Below, piece after piece: positions 1 through 8,401 of a stretch of DNA of 15,597 bases. The notes beneath the pieces were generated by a model, which saw only the letters and a program-made list of their open reading frames with translations, was not told where the DNA came from and made no database searches. The position numbers and the translations under genes were made by a program. The DNA comes from an uncultured Lachnospiraceae bacterium. GTDB lineage: Bacteria; Bacillota; Clostridia; Lachnospirales; Lachnospiraceae. How positions within the stretch are numbered: position 1 is the stretch's first letter; each line of letters starts with the position of its first letter. The stretch spans positions 1-15,597 of the forward strand of contig URDN01000052.1 of NCBI GenBank assembly GCA_900546495.1, in the 5' to 3' direction.

Positions 1-1
1 A

Positions 2-745
2 AAGAATTTCCCGGTACAGATCAGTGCATTGAAAGAGCGGATTGCCGGGATGCAGATAGATTCCCAGGTAGTAAAAAGCGTGGATTTACAGGATAATGAC
101 ACGTTTGCCATGACAGTAGGAAATGTCCTTTATGAAGATAAGAAAGAAGCAGGCGAGGCATTGATCGCTGCCTGTGCAGGACTAAAAACCGTTAGCACCG
201 GTGGAAAGGTCGGGGAATATCATGGGTTTACGTTATCTGCTTCCTACAATATGTTCTCCAATGCATTTGAACTGACGGTCAAAGGGAAATGTTCTTATAA
301 GCTGGAAATCGGAAAAGACCCGGTAGGAAATATGCAGCGTATCCATAACACCCTTTCTTCCATTGACAGGAAGCTGACGGAAAGCGAGCAGAAATTGGAA
401 ACCGTACAACAGCAGCTTGCGACAGCACAGGAAGAGGTAAAGAAACCATTCCCGAAAGAAGCAGAGCTGAATGAAAAGATGGAACGGTTATCTGAGTTAA
501 ATGCGTTGCTGAACATGGATGAAAAGGGCAATGAGACGATTATGGCAGATGAGGATATTGGCAGAGAAGGAAGTAGCACAGATAGCAGGGATGCTGTAGA
601 AGAAAAAGAACTTCCGGAAACAGCAGACAGAATCCATAAGCCATCTATTCTGGAACGCTTAAAGCAGGAAAAAGCACAGCAAAACGCACCACAGCAGCCG
701 ACTGTGCAGAAATCAGCAAAGAAGAAACACGAACAGGAGTTATAA
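2..745 (+). CDS. C-terminal part of large ICE helicase/methylase-type protein (5' end outside window)
   Basis: The frame is open to the left edge, so only the last 247 residues are visible and the start is outside the window. The segment resembles the C-terminal end of the very large SNF2-helicase/N6-adenine-methylase proteins of Tn1549-like conjugative elements. I base this on the KERIAGMQID and KKPFPKEAELNEKMERLSEL regions, recalled from those families. No helicase or methylase catalytic motif lies in the visible part. A predicted coiled coil covers roughly nt 330-530 (heptad-like RKLTESEQKLETVQQQL). The end is low-complexity, Lys/Gln-rich and basic, with a SILERLK motif 33 residues from the C-terminus that recurs in two downstream proteins. 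It lies 57 bp upstream of the next gene on the same strand and is probably in the same operon. In conjugative elements such proteins are thought to protect or process transferred DNA; that role is inferred here. Confidence 0.6.
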   Translation, partial: KNFPVQISALKERIAGMQIDSQVVKSVDLQDNDTFAMTVGNVLYEDKKEAGEALIAACAGLKTVSTGGKVGEYHGFTLSASYNMFSNAFELTVKGKCSYKLEIGKDPVGNMQRIHNTLSSIDRKLTESEQKLETVQQQLATAQEEVKKPFPKEAELNEKMERLSELNALLNMDEKGNETIMADEDIGREGSSTDSRDAVEEKELPETADRIHKPSILERLKQEKAQQNAPQQPTVQKSAKKKHEQEL

Positions 746-751
746 AAAGTT

Positions 752-777
752 TCCCGTCAGGATATTTTCTGGCGGGA
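752..777 (+). other. Intergenic hairpin in operon leader
   Basis: TCCCGTCAG and CTGGCGGGA form a 9-bp stem with one G-T pair around an 8-nt loop. No T-run follows, so this does not look like a terminator. It sits between two co-directional ICE genes, 10 nt upstream of the AAGGAGG ribosome site (787-793) of the next gene. It may stabilise or process the polycistronic mRNA. Confidence 0.4.
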
Positions 778-802
778 GAAATCCAAAAGGAGGATTTGTT
801 TT

Positions 803-3800
803 ATGGCAAATAATATAGAGAAACAGTTAAAGGAAATATCGGAACGGCTGGAACAGGGCGTAAAGGAGATTTTTACTTCGGAACGGTATACGGAATATCT
901 GAATACCATGTCCAAGTTCCATAATTACAGTTTTAATAACACCCTTCTGATCACCATGCAGAAACCGGAGGCTACTCTGGTGGCAGGGTATCAGGCGTGG
1001 CAGAAGAAGTTTAACCGCCATGTAAAACGTGGGGAAAAAGGAATCCAGATCATCGCACCGGCACCCATCCGTGAGAAACAGGAGATTGAAAAGATTGACC
1101 CTGTAACAAAAGAGCCGGTGATCGGGGATGACGGTCAGCCGGAAACAGAGATCGTGGAGATGGTCATTCCAAGGTTCCGTGTGACAACGGTATTTGATGT
1201 CAGCCAGACAGAGGGAGAGCCGATTGCAGAGCTGGAAGTATCGGAACTTACCGGGAGTGTACAGTTTTATGACACATTTATGGAAGCATTGCAGAACATT
1301 TCTCCTGTGCCAATCCGCATGATGGAAATAGAAGGGGAAGCAAAAGGCTATTATCATCAGACAGAAAAGTATATTGCAATTCAGGAAGATATGAGTAATC
1401 TTCAGACCATGAAAACCGGAGTACACGAAGTAAGCCATGCATTGCTGCATGACCGGGAGGTAATGGATGCGGAAGGAATTTTAAAAGACCGGACAACAAA
1501 AGAAGTAGAAGCAGAAAGTATTGCCTATATTGTCTGCAATCACTTTGGTTTGGATACTTCAGAATACTCTTTTACCTATATTGCCAGCTGGTGTGAGAGC
1601 AAGGATATGAAAGCACTCCGGGCATCTATGGATACCATCCGGAAAACGTCTGCAGAAGTCATTGAGAATATCGAGACACAGATGCACGAACTGGAAATGG
1701 AAAGACCGGTGCGGGATACCTTCCATAAGGAAGATTTGATCCTGCATCTTTCAGGCAGCATGGGTTCCGAGTTTACTTATGACCTGATCGAAAACATGAG
1801 CAGGGAACAGTTAGAGCAGAATGTGGGGGAATACGTCCGCCTTCTGGAAAGTGGTGAGATAGAGGAGAATGAGAAACCACTGGAAAGTTTTCTGGAGGAA
1901 AAAGGTGCTGCCGTCACACCACTCTATGACAGCAGTGGACACGGAGAGAATTATCCGATTGATTTTTATGATGTGGAATATGATGCTGACACAGGCGTTA
2001 CTTATTTTTCTGACCTTTCTCCGAAAGAGCAGGCAGAGATGTTGGTGCATAAAGCAGAGTTTCCAAGAAATATTTTTTCAGAAGAAGAAAAGGCATTTGT
2101 AAATGAATATGCAGAAACTTTCCCCGGACGGGTGGAAAGACTGAATGACCTGGTATGGGACATGAGGGAATCTTACGATGAAGCCGGTTCAAAGCTAGTG
2201 TATGAAGTAATCCAGGCAGCAAGGGCAAACTTCCCAGTGAAAGAACCGGAGATTGTAGAAGAAACAGCCATGCAGTATGCTCACCGTCTGATTGAAACGG
2301 CAGAAGCTGCAAATACAGGAAATTTCACAGATTCCCAGAGAAATCTTATTGTGAATTTTGCATATAAGATGGATGACAAAGACGAAGTGCTTGGACTGGT
2401 GAACCGTATGATGACCGCAATCCGCAGACCGGGAAGTGAATATACGAGAAGCCTTATGAATGAAACACAGGCACAGATTGACAATTTCCCGGATGGCATG
2501 ATCGGTTTTACGGAAATGCACGAGGCAGGAATTCAGTTAGACCATATGCTCCCGCTTACGAAAGACCGGGCATATGAACTGTACCGTGGAGGGGCAGAAA
2601 TTTATATCTTACACGGAAATCCAGAGAATCCACAACGGGCAGAACAGATGCTTGTGGAGACGGAAAGTGAGATCCTTGGATATGACGGTATCTTTGGAAT
2701 CACAGAAACAGAATGGGAAGTGCAGAAAGAGAGAGAAATATCTGCTACAAAACAGGAAGCACTGGTACAGCAGAGTGCAGAAAAGATTGATGAGACACTT
2801 CTTCTGCATGGAGAAAGCGGAAGGTTTGCCATTTATCAGATGGATACCGGAGATGAGCATACTTATCAGTTTATGGGAATGGAATCCGCAAAGAGTCTGG
2901 GCTATACCATTGACGGAAAGGATTACAGGATGGTTTATGCAGCACCGTGGATGCCAACGATCACGTTAGACAATATATTTGAACGCTTTAACATTGACCG
3001 ACCGGAAGATTTCCGTGGCCATTCTTTATCGGTAAGTGATGTGATCGTGATAAACAGGGGTGCAGAGATCACAGCCTATTATGTAGATTCTTTTGGATTT
3101 CAGGAACTTCCGGAGTTTGTCCAGCAGAGAATGAACATGCTGGAACATAATTCCGTCAGGGCATATCCGCCAGTTTATAAAGGAACATTGGAACAGGCAA
3201 TGGGAGAACGGGATGTGGATGCTTATCTGGATTCCAGAAAGTTAAACCTGGACTGTAAGAAAGCAATCGAAGAAGCCATCCGGGAGAATTTTGACGGGCT
3301 GCACTTAAAGCAGGATGCGGCAAAAGAAGTCGTGGAACGCTTCGGGGAAGAACGTATGAATTTTGTTATGGCAAATACCATCCGTGAACTTTCCCATGAT
3401 GGAAGATTTTCCAGACAGAACAAAGACTGGGCGGAGCATATCGAAGTCCCGGAAAATATCAGCCGGGGCAGAAATCTGAACCTGGATTATGTGATCGAAA
3501 GCCACCCGGCAGTTTTAGATGGGTTTATCGACATGGCAAGAGCTGAGATCCGGATGCAGAGGATAGAACAGGCGATAGGAGAAAACGAAGTGACGATCAC
3601 GGCAGAGACAAGAGGGTATGAAGCAGAAGGACATAACGGGACATGGCATACGGTTGATGAAAAGGAATATGCCGGGGAGAAGTTTTTCTTAATGGAACAT
3701 GATGAATTTGGCTCCGATGTGGCAGGCATTATCGTAGCGGAAAATGGACAGCTTGTAGCGGAGGACTTGTGGAATGGGTTTGATGCAGGAGCGTTAGAAG

Positions 3801-6163
3801 CTGTATCAGAATATTTGCAGGAAAATGGAACAACACTCTATGATTTGTCGGAATTCCCGAAAGATTCTGCTGTAACCCTGCGGAGTGGACAGACACTTAC
3901 AATCGAAGAAATACAGGCAGTACAGAAAGATACCTGGGAAGAAACGATGGAAGGAAAAAATGAATCTGGAACGGATGTCCGGTTTAATTTCCATGCAGTC
4001 AGTGAGGTGCAGCTTCCGGAAAGAATAAAATTAAAGATGCCAGAGATCCATTACATTGATAATTTTTATGTGATGGAAGATGTAAATGCAGAGGGTGTAG
4101 TAAAAGTAAACCGGTATGAATCACTGGATGAAGCGATGCAGGAATATTTACGCCTGCCAAATCATCAGGAAAAAGTGCTTGGTATCCAGAATACGGAAAC
4201 AATGCAGGAAAGCATGGATTTTATCCGATGTGAAAACGGAATAGATCAGCTGACCCATGCATATGAACAGATCGGAGGGTGGCTGAATCCGGAAATATAT
4301 GAAGCGGTAAATAAAATGGAAAATATGCTGGACTGGAATGAGGTACAGATTGCATATCAGATTGGAAAACAATACTTTACAATCCAGACTGCTGAAGATG
4401 GCTATGATTATACATTTTACAATGAAGATTATCAGGAGGATGATGGAGGAATCTATGACAATCCGACAATTTATGTAGATGAAGCTGCCAGTGATATTTT
4501 GGAAGATAAAGGGTACTCATTGGAAGACGCAAAAGTAGTGGATTATGAAGAACTGATGGCAGATGTGGAAGAAGTTCAGGAAGAACAGATGCAGCGGATA
4601 CAATTAGAAAAAAACTGCCCAGCAAGTATTTTTGAAGGATTTCGCAGGGAAGAAGCAATGCAAACCTATGAAGGAATCGCAATGCAGTTTATCAGGAGTA
4701 AAGGGTATCTGACCATACAGGCAACAGAAGAAGGATATTCGTTTATTTTTTATGACTCTGATCTGCATGAAATCCAGAGTGGTGATTACGATAATCCAGA
4801 CGCATCCATTCAGGAAGCTGCTTATGAAATCCTTAAAAGTGAAAGAATGGATGACCTGGAATGTGTCAAAGTGGATTATAAAGAATTTGAAGAAATGACG
4901 ATCCAGCACTCTAAGGATTTATTGCAGGAGGGGGAACTTCGTGCGACTTCTGAGATTGGAAGAAATGAACTGGCATTAAATAGCCTGAGCAGGGCAGAAG
5001 TTGAAAGAGGTGTCCTGTATCATGCACAGGCAGTATTAGAAGATATGGGAATGGAACAGGAGGTAGAGCTGCTTGCTGCAAGAGTGTATGGTTCCAGAAG
5101 CAGACAAGACCTCTACCGGGAAGATTCTGACCTTGATGTGGTTCTTTCCTATAAAGGTGATATTCGAGAAGATAGCTTTTTCAATGCCTTAAATGAATCT
5201 GGTATAGCGATGGCAGGAATTAAGGTGGATATTAACCCGATTGCAGAGGAGCGAATCACTCTGGCAGAGTATATAAAAGAATCCGAAAAATATCTTGACC
5301 AGCAGGAGATTAAAAAGCTCGCTGTGGACCTGGATAATTTTAGCTATGACGTTGATACCTATGAGTATAACGATACAGTTGAAAATAGAGAAGAACAGGT
5401 GGAAAAACTCACGGAGGATATTTTGAATAAGAAAACAGAAACTATCAAGGACTGGCTGCTTGAGGTATCCGAGGAATCCGATATAGACAGCGATGTTATA
5501 ACTGCCCGTTCTTTACTTTCCCGTCTGGAAGATACAGAGCGATTTTCTATTTTTGACAAACAGCCGGAGCAGGAACAGCCAGAAGCCACGATCAGTTTTT
5601 ATGTCGCAGAGTGCATGGAGTTTCCGGTCATGGGAGAGTACCATAACAACCTCACTTTAGAAGAAGCCATTAAAATATATGAGAGTATCCCAGCAGAGAG
5701 ACTGCATGGGATTAAAGGAATCGGATTTGATCTGCAAGATGGTGATGAAAATTATTCCGGAGAATATGAGTTGATGAGTGCAGACCGGATACGGCGTGAT
5801 CTGATAGATATGATTCCACACTATAAAGAAAGCCCTCTGGTGCAGAAAGCAATCGCAGACATGGAAAAGTATCTGGATGAAAAGCATGGAAGGGTAAAGG
5901 AAACGGAACATACGACAGAAACAGTAATAGGAAGTGGACAGAAACCTTCTGCGGTTGCGGCAGACAGAAGGGCAGAGCAGGAACCGGTATCTGTAAATCG
6001 GAGCCAGCCACAAAAGGCAGAACCTGCAAGCAGAGCAAAAGGTGAAGTGAAGAAATCTGTGCTGCAGTCTTTAAAAGATTTTCAGGCAAGGGCAAAAGCA
6101 CAGGAGCAGAATAAGACAACGGAGAAATCCAAGACACATAAGAAGGGAGAAGTGGAATTATGA
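803..6163 (+). CDS. Polyvalent ICE protein: ArdC-like/metallopeptidase, YodL, DUF3849, repeats, nucleotidyltransferase
   Basis: This 1786-residue soluble protein starts at ATG 803, 9 nt after AAGGAGG. Residues 1-100 resemble the ArdC-like ssDNA-binding domain. HEVSH at 208-212, with Glu236/Glu238 downstream, is a zinc-metallopeptidase motif. An LPLTKDRA...DGIFGI module lies near 583-640. A YodL-like domain spans about 672-780 (GHSLSVSDVI at 739-748). A DUF3849-like region spans about 786-918, then a GTWH...FLMEH...NGFD module to about 1010. Two copies of a TIQ-x-EE/D-GY...YDNP unit sit near 1187-1260 and 1297-1370, 111 residues apart. A polymerase-beta-type nucleotidyltransferase follows: GS at 1430-1431, Asp1443, Asp1445 and Asp1476. 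A conserved-looking module occupies about 1596-1693, then a basic tail. Such 'polyvalent' proteins of conjugative elements are proposed to enter the recipient with the DNA and counter its defences; that role is inferred. The stop overlaps the next start (ATGA). Confidence 0.8.
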   Translation: MANNIEKQLKEISERLEQGVKEIFTSERYTEYLNTMSKFHNYSFNNTLLITMQKPEATLVAGYQAWQKKFNRHVKRGEKGIQIIAPAPIREKQEIEKIDPVTKEPVIGDDGQPETEIVEMVIPRFRVTTVFDVSQTEGEPIAELEVSELTGSVQFYDTFMEALQNISPVPIRMMEIEGEAKGYYHQTEKYIAIQEDMSNLQTMKTGVHEVSHALLHDREVMDAEGILKDRTTKEVEAESIAYIVCNHFGLDTSEYSFTYIASWCESKDMKALRASMDTIRKTSAEVIENIETQMHELEMERPVRDTFHKEDLILHLSGSMGSEFTYDLIENMSREQLEQNVGEYVRLLESGEIEENEKPLESFLEEKGAAVTPLYDSSGHGENYPIDFYDVEYDADTGVTYFSDLSPKEQAEMLVHKAEFPRNIFSEEEKAFVNEYAETFPGRVERLNDLVWDMRESYDEAGSKLVYEVIQAARANFPVKEPEIVEETAMQYAHRLIETAEAANTGNFTDSQRNLIVNFAYKMDDKDEVLGLVNRMMTAIRRPGSEYTRSLMNETQAQIDNFPDGMIGFTEMHEAGIQLDHMLPLTKDRAYELYRGGAEIYILHGNPENPQRAEQMLVETESEILGYDGIFGITETEWEVQKEREISATKQEALVQQSAEKIDETLLLHGESGRFAIYQMDTGDEHTYQFMGMESAKSLGYTIDGKDYRMVYAAPWMPTITLDNIFERFNIDRPEDFRGHSLSVSDVIVINRGAEITAYYVDSFGFQELPEFVQQRMNMLEHNSVRAYPPVYKGTLEQAMGERDVDAYLDSRKLNLDCKKAIEEAIRENFDGLHLKQDAAKEVVERFGEERMNFVMANTIRELSHDGRFSRQNKDWAEHIEVPENISRGRNLNLDYVIESHPAVLDGFIDMARAEIRMQRIEQAIGENEVTITAETRGYEAEGHNGTWHTVDEKEYAGEKFFLMEHDEFGSDVAGIIVAENGQLVAEDLWNGFDAGALEAVSEYLQENGTTLYDLSEFPKDSAVTLRSGQTLTIEEIQAVQKDTWEETMEGKNESGTDVRFNFHAVSEVQLPERIKLKMPEIHYIDNFYVMEDVNAEGVVKVNRYESLDEAMQEYLRLPNHQEKVLGIQNTETMQESMDFIRCENGIDQLTHAYEQIGGWLNPEIYEAVNKMENMLDWNEVQIAYQIGKQYFTIQTAEDGYDYTFYNEDYQEDDGGIYDNPTIYVDEAASDILEDKGYSLEDAKVVDYEELMADVEEVQEEQMQRIQLEKNCPASIFEGFRREEAMQTYEGIAMQFIRSKGYLTIQATEEGYSFIFYDSDLHEIQSGDYDNPDASIQEAAYEILKSERMDDLECVKVDYKEFEEMTIQHSKDLLQEGELRATSEIGRNELALNSLSRAEVERGVLYHAQAVLEDMGMEQEVELLAARVYGSRSRQDLYREDSDLDVVLSYKGDIREDSFFNALNESGIAMAGIKVDINPIAEERITLAEYIKESEKYLDQQEIKKLAVDLDNFSYDVDTYEYNDTVENREEQVEKLTEDILNKKTETIKDWLLEVSEESDIDSDVITARSLLSRLEDTERFSIFDKQPEQEQPEATISFYVAECMEFPVMGEYHNNLTLEEAIKIYESIPAERLHGIKGIGFDLQDGDENYSGEYELMSADRIRRDLIDMIPHYKESPLVQKAIADMEKYLDEKHGRVKETEHTTETVIGSGQKPSAVAADRRAEQEPVSVNRSQPQKAEPASRAKGEVKKSVLQSLKDFQARAKAQEQNKTTEKSKTHKKGEVEL

Positions 6164-6411
6164 TGGATTTGGCGATGAACTTTGATGCGGATGAATGTTT
6201 AGTAACAGCAATGTTTGATAAAGGAAACAGAAATGACACGATGGAGGCAATCGATCATATCATTCCTTTTCTGAAAGGCGATGCAGATATGATCGGGCTT
6301 GTCTGCAATACCATAAGAAAACTGTTCTGTATGAGCGATGAAGGATATGAAGTTTTTCTTATGGATCTGGAAGAATATAAAATGGAACTGGAAGAGGAGG
6401 ACGAAGAATGA
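6160..6411 (+). CDS. Small acidic TTRAP-like (putative transposon-transfer assisting) protein
   Basis: This 83-residue protein overlaps the preceding stop codon (ATGA) and the following start codon (ATGA at 6408), so it is translationally coupled on both sides. A GGGAG stretch lies just upstream; ATG 6163 is an alternative start one codon later. The sequence (F..DE..L...F..GNR.DT...I...IPFLKGD...MSDEGYEVFLMDL) fits the small TTRAP family found between the YodL and helicase genes of Tn1549-like elements, recalled from memory. The last 20 residues are very acidic. There is no signal peptide or membrane segment. The biochemical role of the family is not known to me; the location suggests a part in element transfer. 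It could instead be an unrelated small acidic partner of the flanking proteins. Confidence 0.6.
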   Translation: MMDLAMNFDADECLVTAMFDKGNRNDTMEAIDHIIPFLKGDADMIGLVCNTIRKLFCMSDEGYEVFLMDLEEYKMELEEEDEE

Positions 6412-7322
6412 GTACAAGTCAGTGTGCAGTATATCAGGTAAAAGATACCCCAGAGTACCGGGATGTGCGTTTCCGTTCTTACGAGAAACTGAAAAGCGAA
6501 GGAAGAACAGTCCAGATAGAAAACTATCAGCAGGTGTACATTGGAAGAATCCAGCCGGGGGAAACTCCGGCTGATATTAAACTCCGTTTACAGAAGCAAC
6601 GACCGAAGAACTTCAAAGGTCATTCCATCGGTTGCAGCGATGTGATCGTCATTACCGATGATGGAAAAACCACAGCTTACTATGTCAACAAAGATGGTTT
6701 TATCATCATTCCGGAATTTCTCACAATCAAAAGTTCTTCCGATACCAGACTTTCCATTGATACGACCGGGTACGAAATCGAAGGAAAGAAAGGGACATGG
6801 CTTGCACAGGATTATATCCTGATGAACGAAAAGAAATGGTTTCTGATGGAACATGAGGAGTATGGGACAAGAGCAGCCTATGTGATTCTCAGTGAAGAAG
6901 GTACCGTAGTTATGAATGACTGTTACAACGGCTTTGATGAAGAAGCCAGACGGAACATCCAGAATTTCATGCAGCAACAGGCAGAGCAGGCACAGCAAAA
7001 ACAACAGGAAATGCAGGCACAAGCCCAGACCGGACAGACACAATCTGGAGAAACACAAAAGAAGAAACCAGAGCTGGCAAACTGGCAGAAGGTTATGGAT
7101 AATGGAGAATATCTTCGCAGTGCAGAGATGGCAGAAGAAGCCAACTATAATATGATTGACGGACTGATGAATAACACTCCAAAGAAAAAGGATAAGAACG
7201 CTCCACGGAGATCGGTACTTAAACGGCTCCGAAATCATCAGAAGAAGATAGCCAGTCAAGGGAAAGGACAGCCACAGCAACAGAAGGCGATGGAAGAAGA
7301 GATGGAAAGGAAGAAGAAGTAA
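6408..7322 (+). CDS. YodL / DUF4316-type ICE protein
   Basis: This 304-residue protein has its start overlapping the previous stop, with a GAGGAGG ribosome site upstream. Residues about 8-110 form a YodL-like domain (CAVYQVKD, then FKGHSIGCSDVIVI, YYVNKDGF and PEFL). Residues about 112-185 form the GYEIEGKKGTW...FLMEHEEYG...NGFDEEA module also present in the 1786-residue protein. A Gln-rich linker spans about 187-220. A DUF4316-like piece (LRSAEMAEEANYNMIDGLMNNTP, about 233-255) and a basic tail with RRSVLKRLR at 267-275 end the protein. It is probably cytoplasmic. Neither domain has a biochemical activity known to me; both families are typical of conjugative elements, so a transfer or anti-defence role is inferred. 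It is the last gene of the ICE operon visible here. Confidence 0.72.
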   Translation: MSTSQCAVYQVKDTPEYRDVRFRSYEKLKSEGRTVQIENYQQVYIGRIQPGETPADIKLRLQKQRPKNFKGHSIGCSDVIVITDDGKTTAYYVNKDGFIIIPEFLTIKSSSDTRLSIDTTGYEIEGKKGTWLAQDYILMNEKKWFLMEHEEYGTRAAYVILSEEGTVVMNDCYNGFDEEARRNIQNFMQQQAEQAQQKQQEMQAQAQTGQTQSGETQKKKPELANWQKVMDNGEYLRSAEMAEEANYNMIDGLMNNTPKKKDKNAPRRSVLKRLRNHQKKIASQGKGQPQQQKAMEEEMERKKK

Positions 7323-7365
7323 AAAAGTCTTGCCGGAATTTTTGAGGGCAATATATAAAAAATGG

Positions 7366-7394
7366 TTGATTTTTTCTCTCAAATATCATATCAT
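7366..7394 (+). promoter_or_regulatory. Predicted sigma-70 promoter of the RNA/abiF cassette
   Basis: TTGATT (7366-7371), a 17-bp spacer, then TATCAT (7389-7394). Transcription would begin near 7401, just before the structured RNA. This gives the defence cassette its own promoter, separate from the ICE operon that stops at 7322. Confidence 0.5.
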
Positions 7395-7404
7395 AACACT
7401 AACA

Positions 7405-7460
7405 GGACTCCCCGCACCTCTCACGCAAGTGATGTGTCCCATGGGGAGACATTTTTATTT
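7405..7460 (+). ncRNA. Candidate abiF-type structured RNA upstream of the Abi gene
   Basis: The RNA can fold into an outer stem CTCCCC (7408-7413) with GGGGAG (7443-7448). Inside are GCAC (7414-7417) with GTGT (7434-7437), and TCAC/GTGA closed by a GNRA tetraloop GCAA (7421-7432). A T-rich run (ATTTTTATTTTT) follows the outer stem, so the RNA could end there as a roughly 55-60 nt transcript before the abi ribosome site. I recall a conserved RNA motif named abiF described upstream of AbiF genes; the position and compact form fit, but I could not compare against its covariance model. It may act as a toxin-controlling RNA, or simply as an attenuator. Confidence 0.55.
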
Positions 7461-7471
7461 TTGGAGAAATA

Positions 7472-8389
7472 ATGGTGAATACAAGTGAAACTAAAAATGA
7501 AAAGTTGCAAAATAATGAAGCAACTGTACAGGTAATGAAACAACCGAAAACCTTTGCTCAACAAGTCGAAATTATTAAAGAAAAGGGTTTTATTATAGAT
7601 AATGATACAGAATGTATCGGATTTTTAAAACAGGCGAATTATTATAGATTATCTGCTTATTTCCTTCCGTTTAGAAAAAAGGATGGGACGTATTTTTCAA
7701 ATATAAACTTTCACAGAATTCAAAGAATCTATGAATTTGACAGTAGATTGCGTGGTGTATTATTTAATTATATAGAAAAAGTTGAATTATATTTAAGAAC
7801 GCAATTAGCCTATTACAGTGGACATGTTCATGGGGCTTTAGGATATATGGATGGGGCTATTTACAATGACAGGCACAATCATGAAAAGTTCGTGAAACTG
7901 TTAAATGTATGTATAGAGGAAAATAAAAGTACATCAGTAGTTCAGCACCATAAAGAAAAGTATGGCGGAAATTTTCCTATATGGGTTATTGTTGAATTTT
8001 TTTCAATGGGAATGTTGTCCTACTTTTATGCGGATTTGCAGTCTGGTGACCAGAAATATTTAGCAAAAGAATTATATGGTACATCAGTGGCCTGTTTAAA
8101 AAGCTGGTTACGTTGCATCACTGATTTAAGAAACCGTTGTGCACATTATTCAAGGCTGTATTATTGGTCATTTCCCGCATTACCCAAAATGCCAAGGGAA
8201 TTAGAAATGTCACCAAACAGAAAATTGTTTTCACAAATACTTGTATTAAAATTATTATATCCAAATAAAAAAGAATGGATCATCAAAGTCTTGATAGAAT
8301 TAAAAGCTATTGTAGAAGAATATGAGAATGATATATCATTGAGACATATAGGGTTTCCAGAAGATTGGTATGAGCAGTTAGAAAAATAG
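7472..8389 (+). CDS. abiF: AbiF/AbiD-type (Abi_2 family) HEPN abortive-infection protein
   Basis: This 305-residue protein has an ATG 5 nt after GGAG (7463-7466). The N-terminal part (KTFAQQVEIIKEKGFII, then FLKQANYYRLSAYFLPF and RIYEFDSRLRGVLFNYIEKVE) is the characteristic Abi_2 family pattern, and its length is usual for the family. RNRCAH at residues 220-225 is a classic HEPN ribonuclease motif (R-N-x3-H), so catalytic RNase activity is likely. The family is known to arrest phage-infected cells; RNA cleavage is inferred from the HEPN motif. The gene is more AT-rich than the ICE genes beside it, has its own promoter and a structured leader, and ends at a strong terminator, as expected for an acquired defence cassette. 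The exact subfamily name (AbiF versus AbiD) is less certain than the HEPN/Abi_2 assignment. Confidence 0.85.
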   Translation: MVNTSETKNEKLQNNEATVQVMKQPKTFAQQVEIIKEKGFIIDNDTECIGFLKQANYYRLSAYFLPFRKKDGTYFSNINFHRIQRIYEFDSRLRGVLFNYIEKVELYLRTQLAYYSGHVHGALGYMDGAIYNDRHNHEKFVKLLNVCIEENKSTSVVQHHKEKYGGNFPIWVIVEFFSMGMLSYFYADLQSGDQKYLAKELYGTSVACLKSWLRCITDLRNRCAHYSRLYYWSFPALPKMPRELEMSPNRKLFSQILVLKLLYPNKKEWIIKVLIELKAIVEEYENDISLRHIGFPEDWYEQLEK

Positions 8390-8401
8390 AGATATATTTT
8401 T

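Noticed and set aside
752..777. Hairpin as a terminator of the first gene
   Set aside because: No T-run follows the stem and the next gene is co-directional and close.
827..1450. Open frames of 60-200 codons on the - strand within the 1786-aa gene
   Set aside because: They lie wholly antisense to a gene with clear domains, lack ribosome sites and read as Phe/Leu/Cys/His-rich shadow translations.
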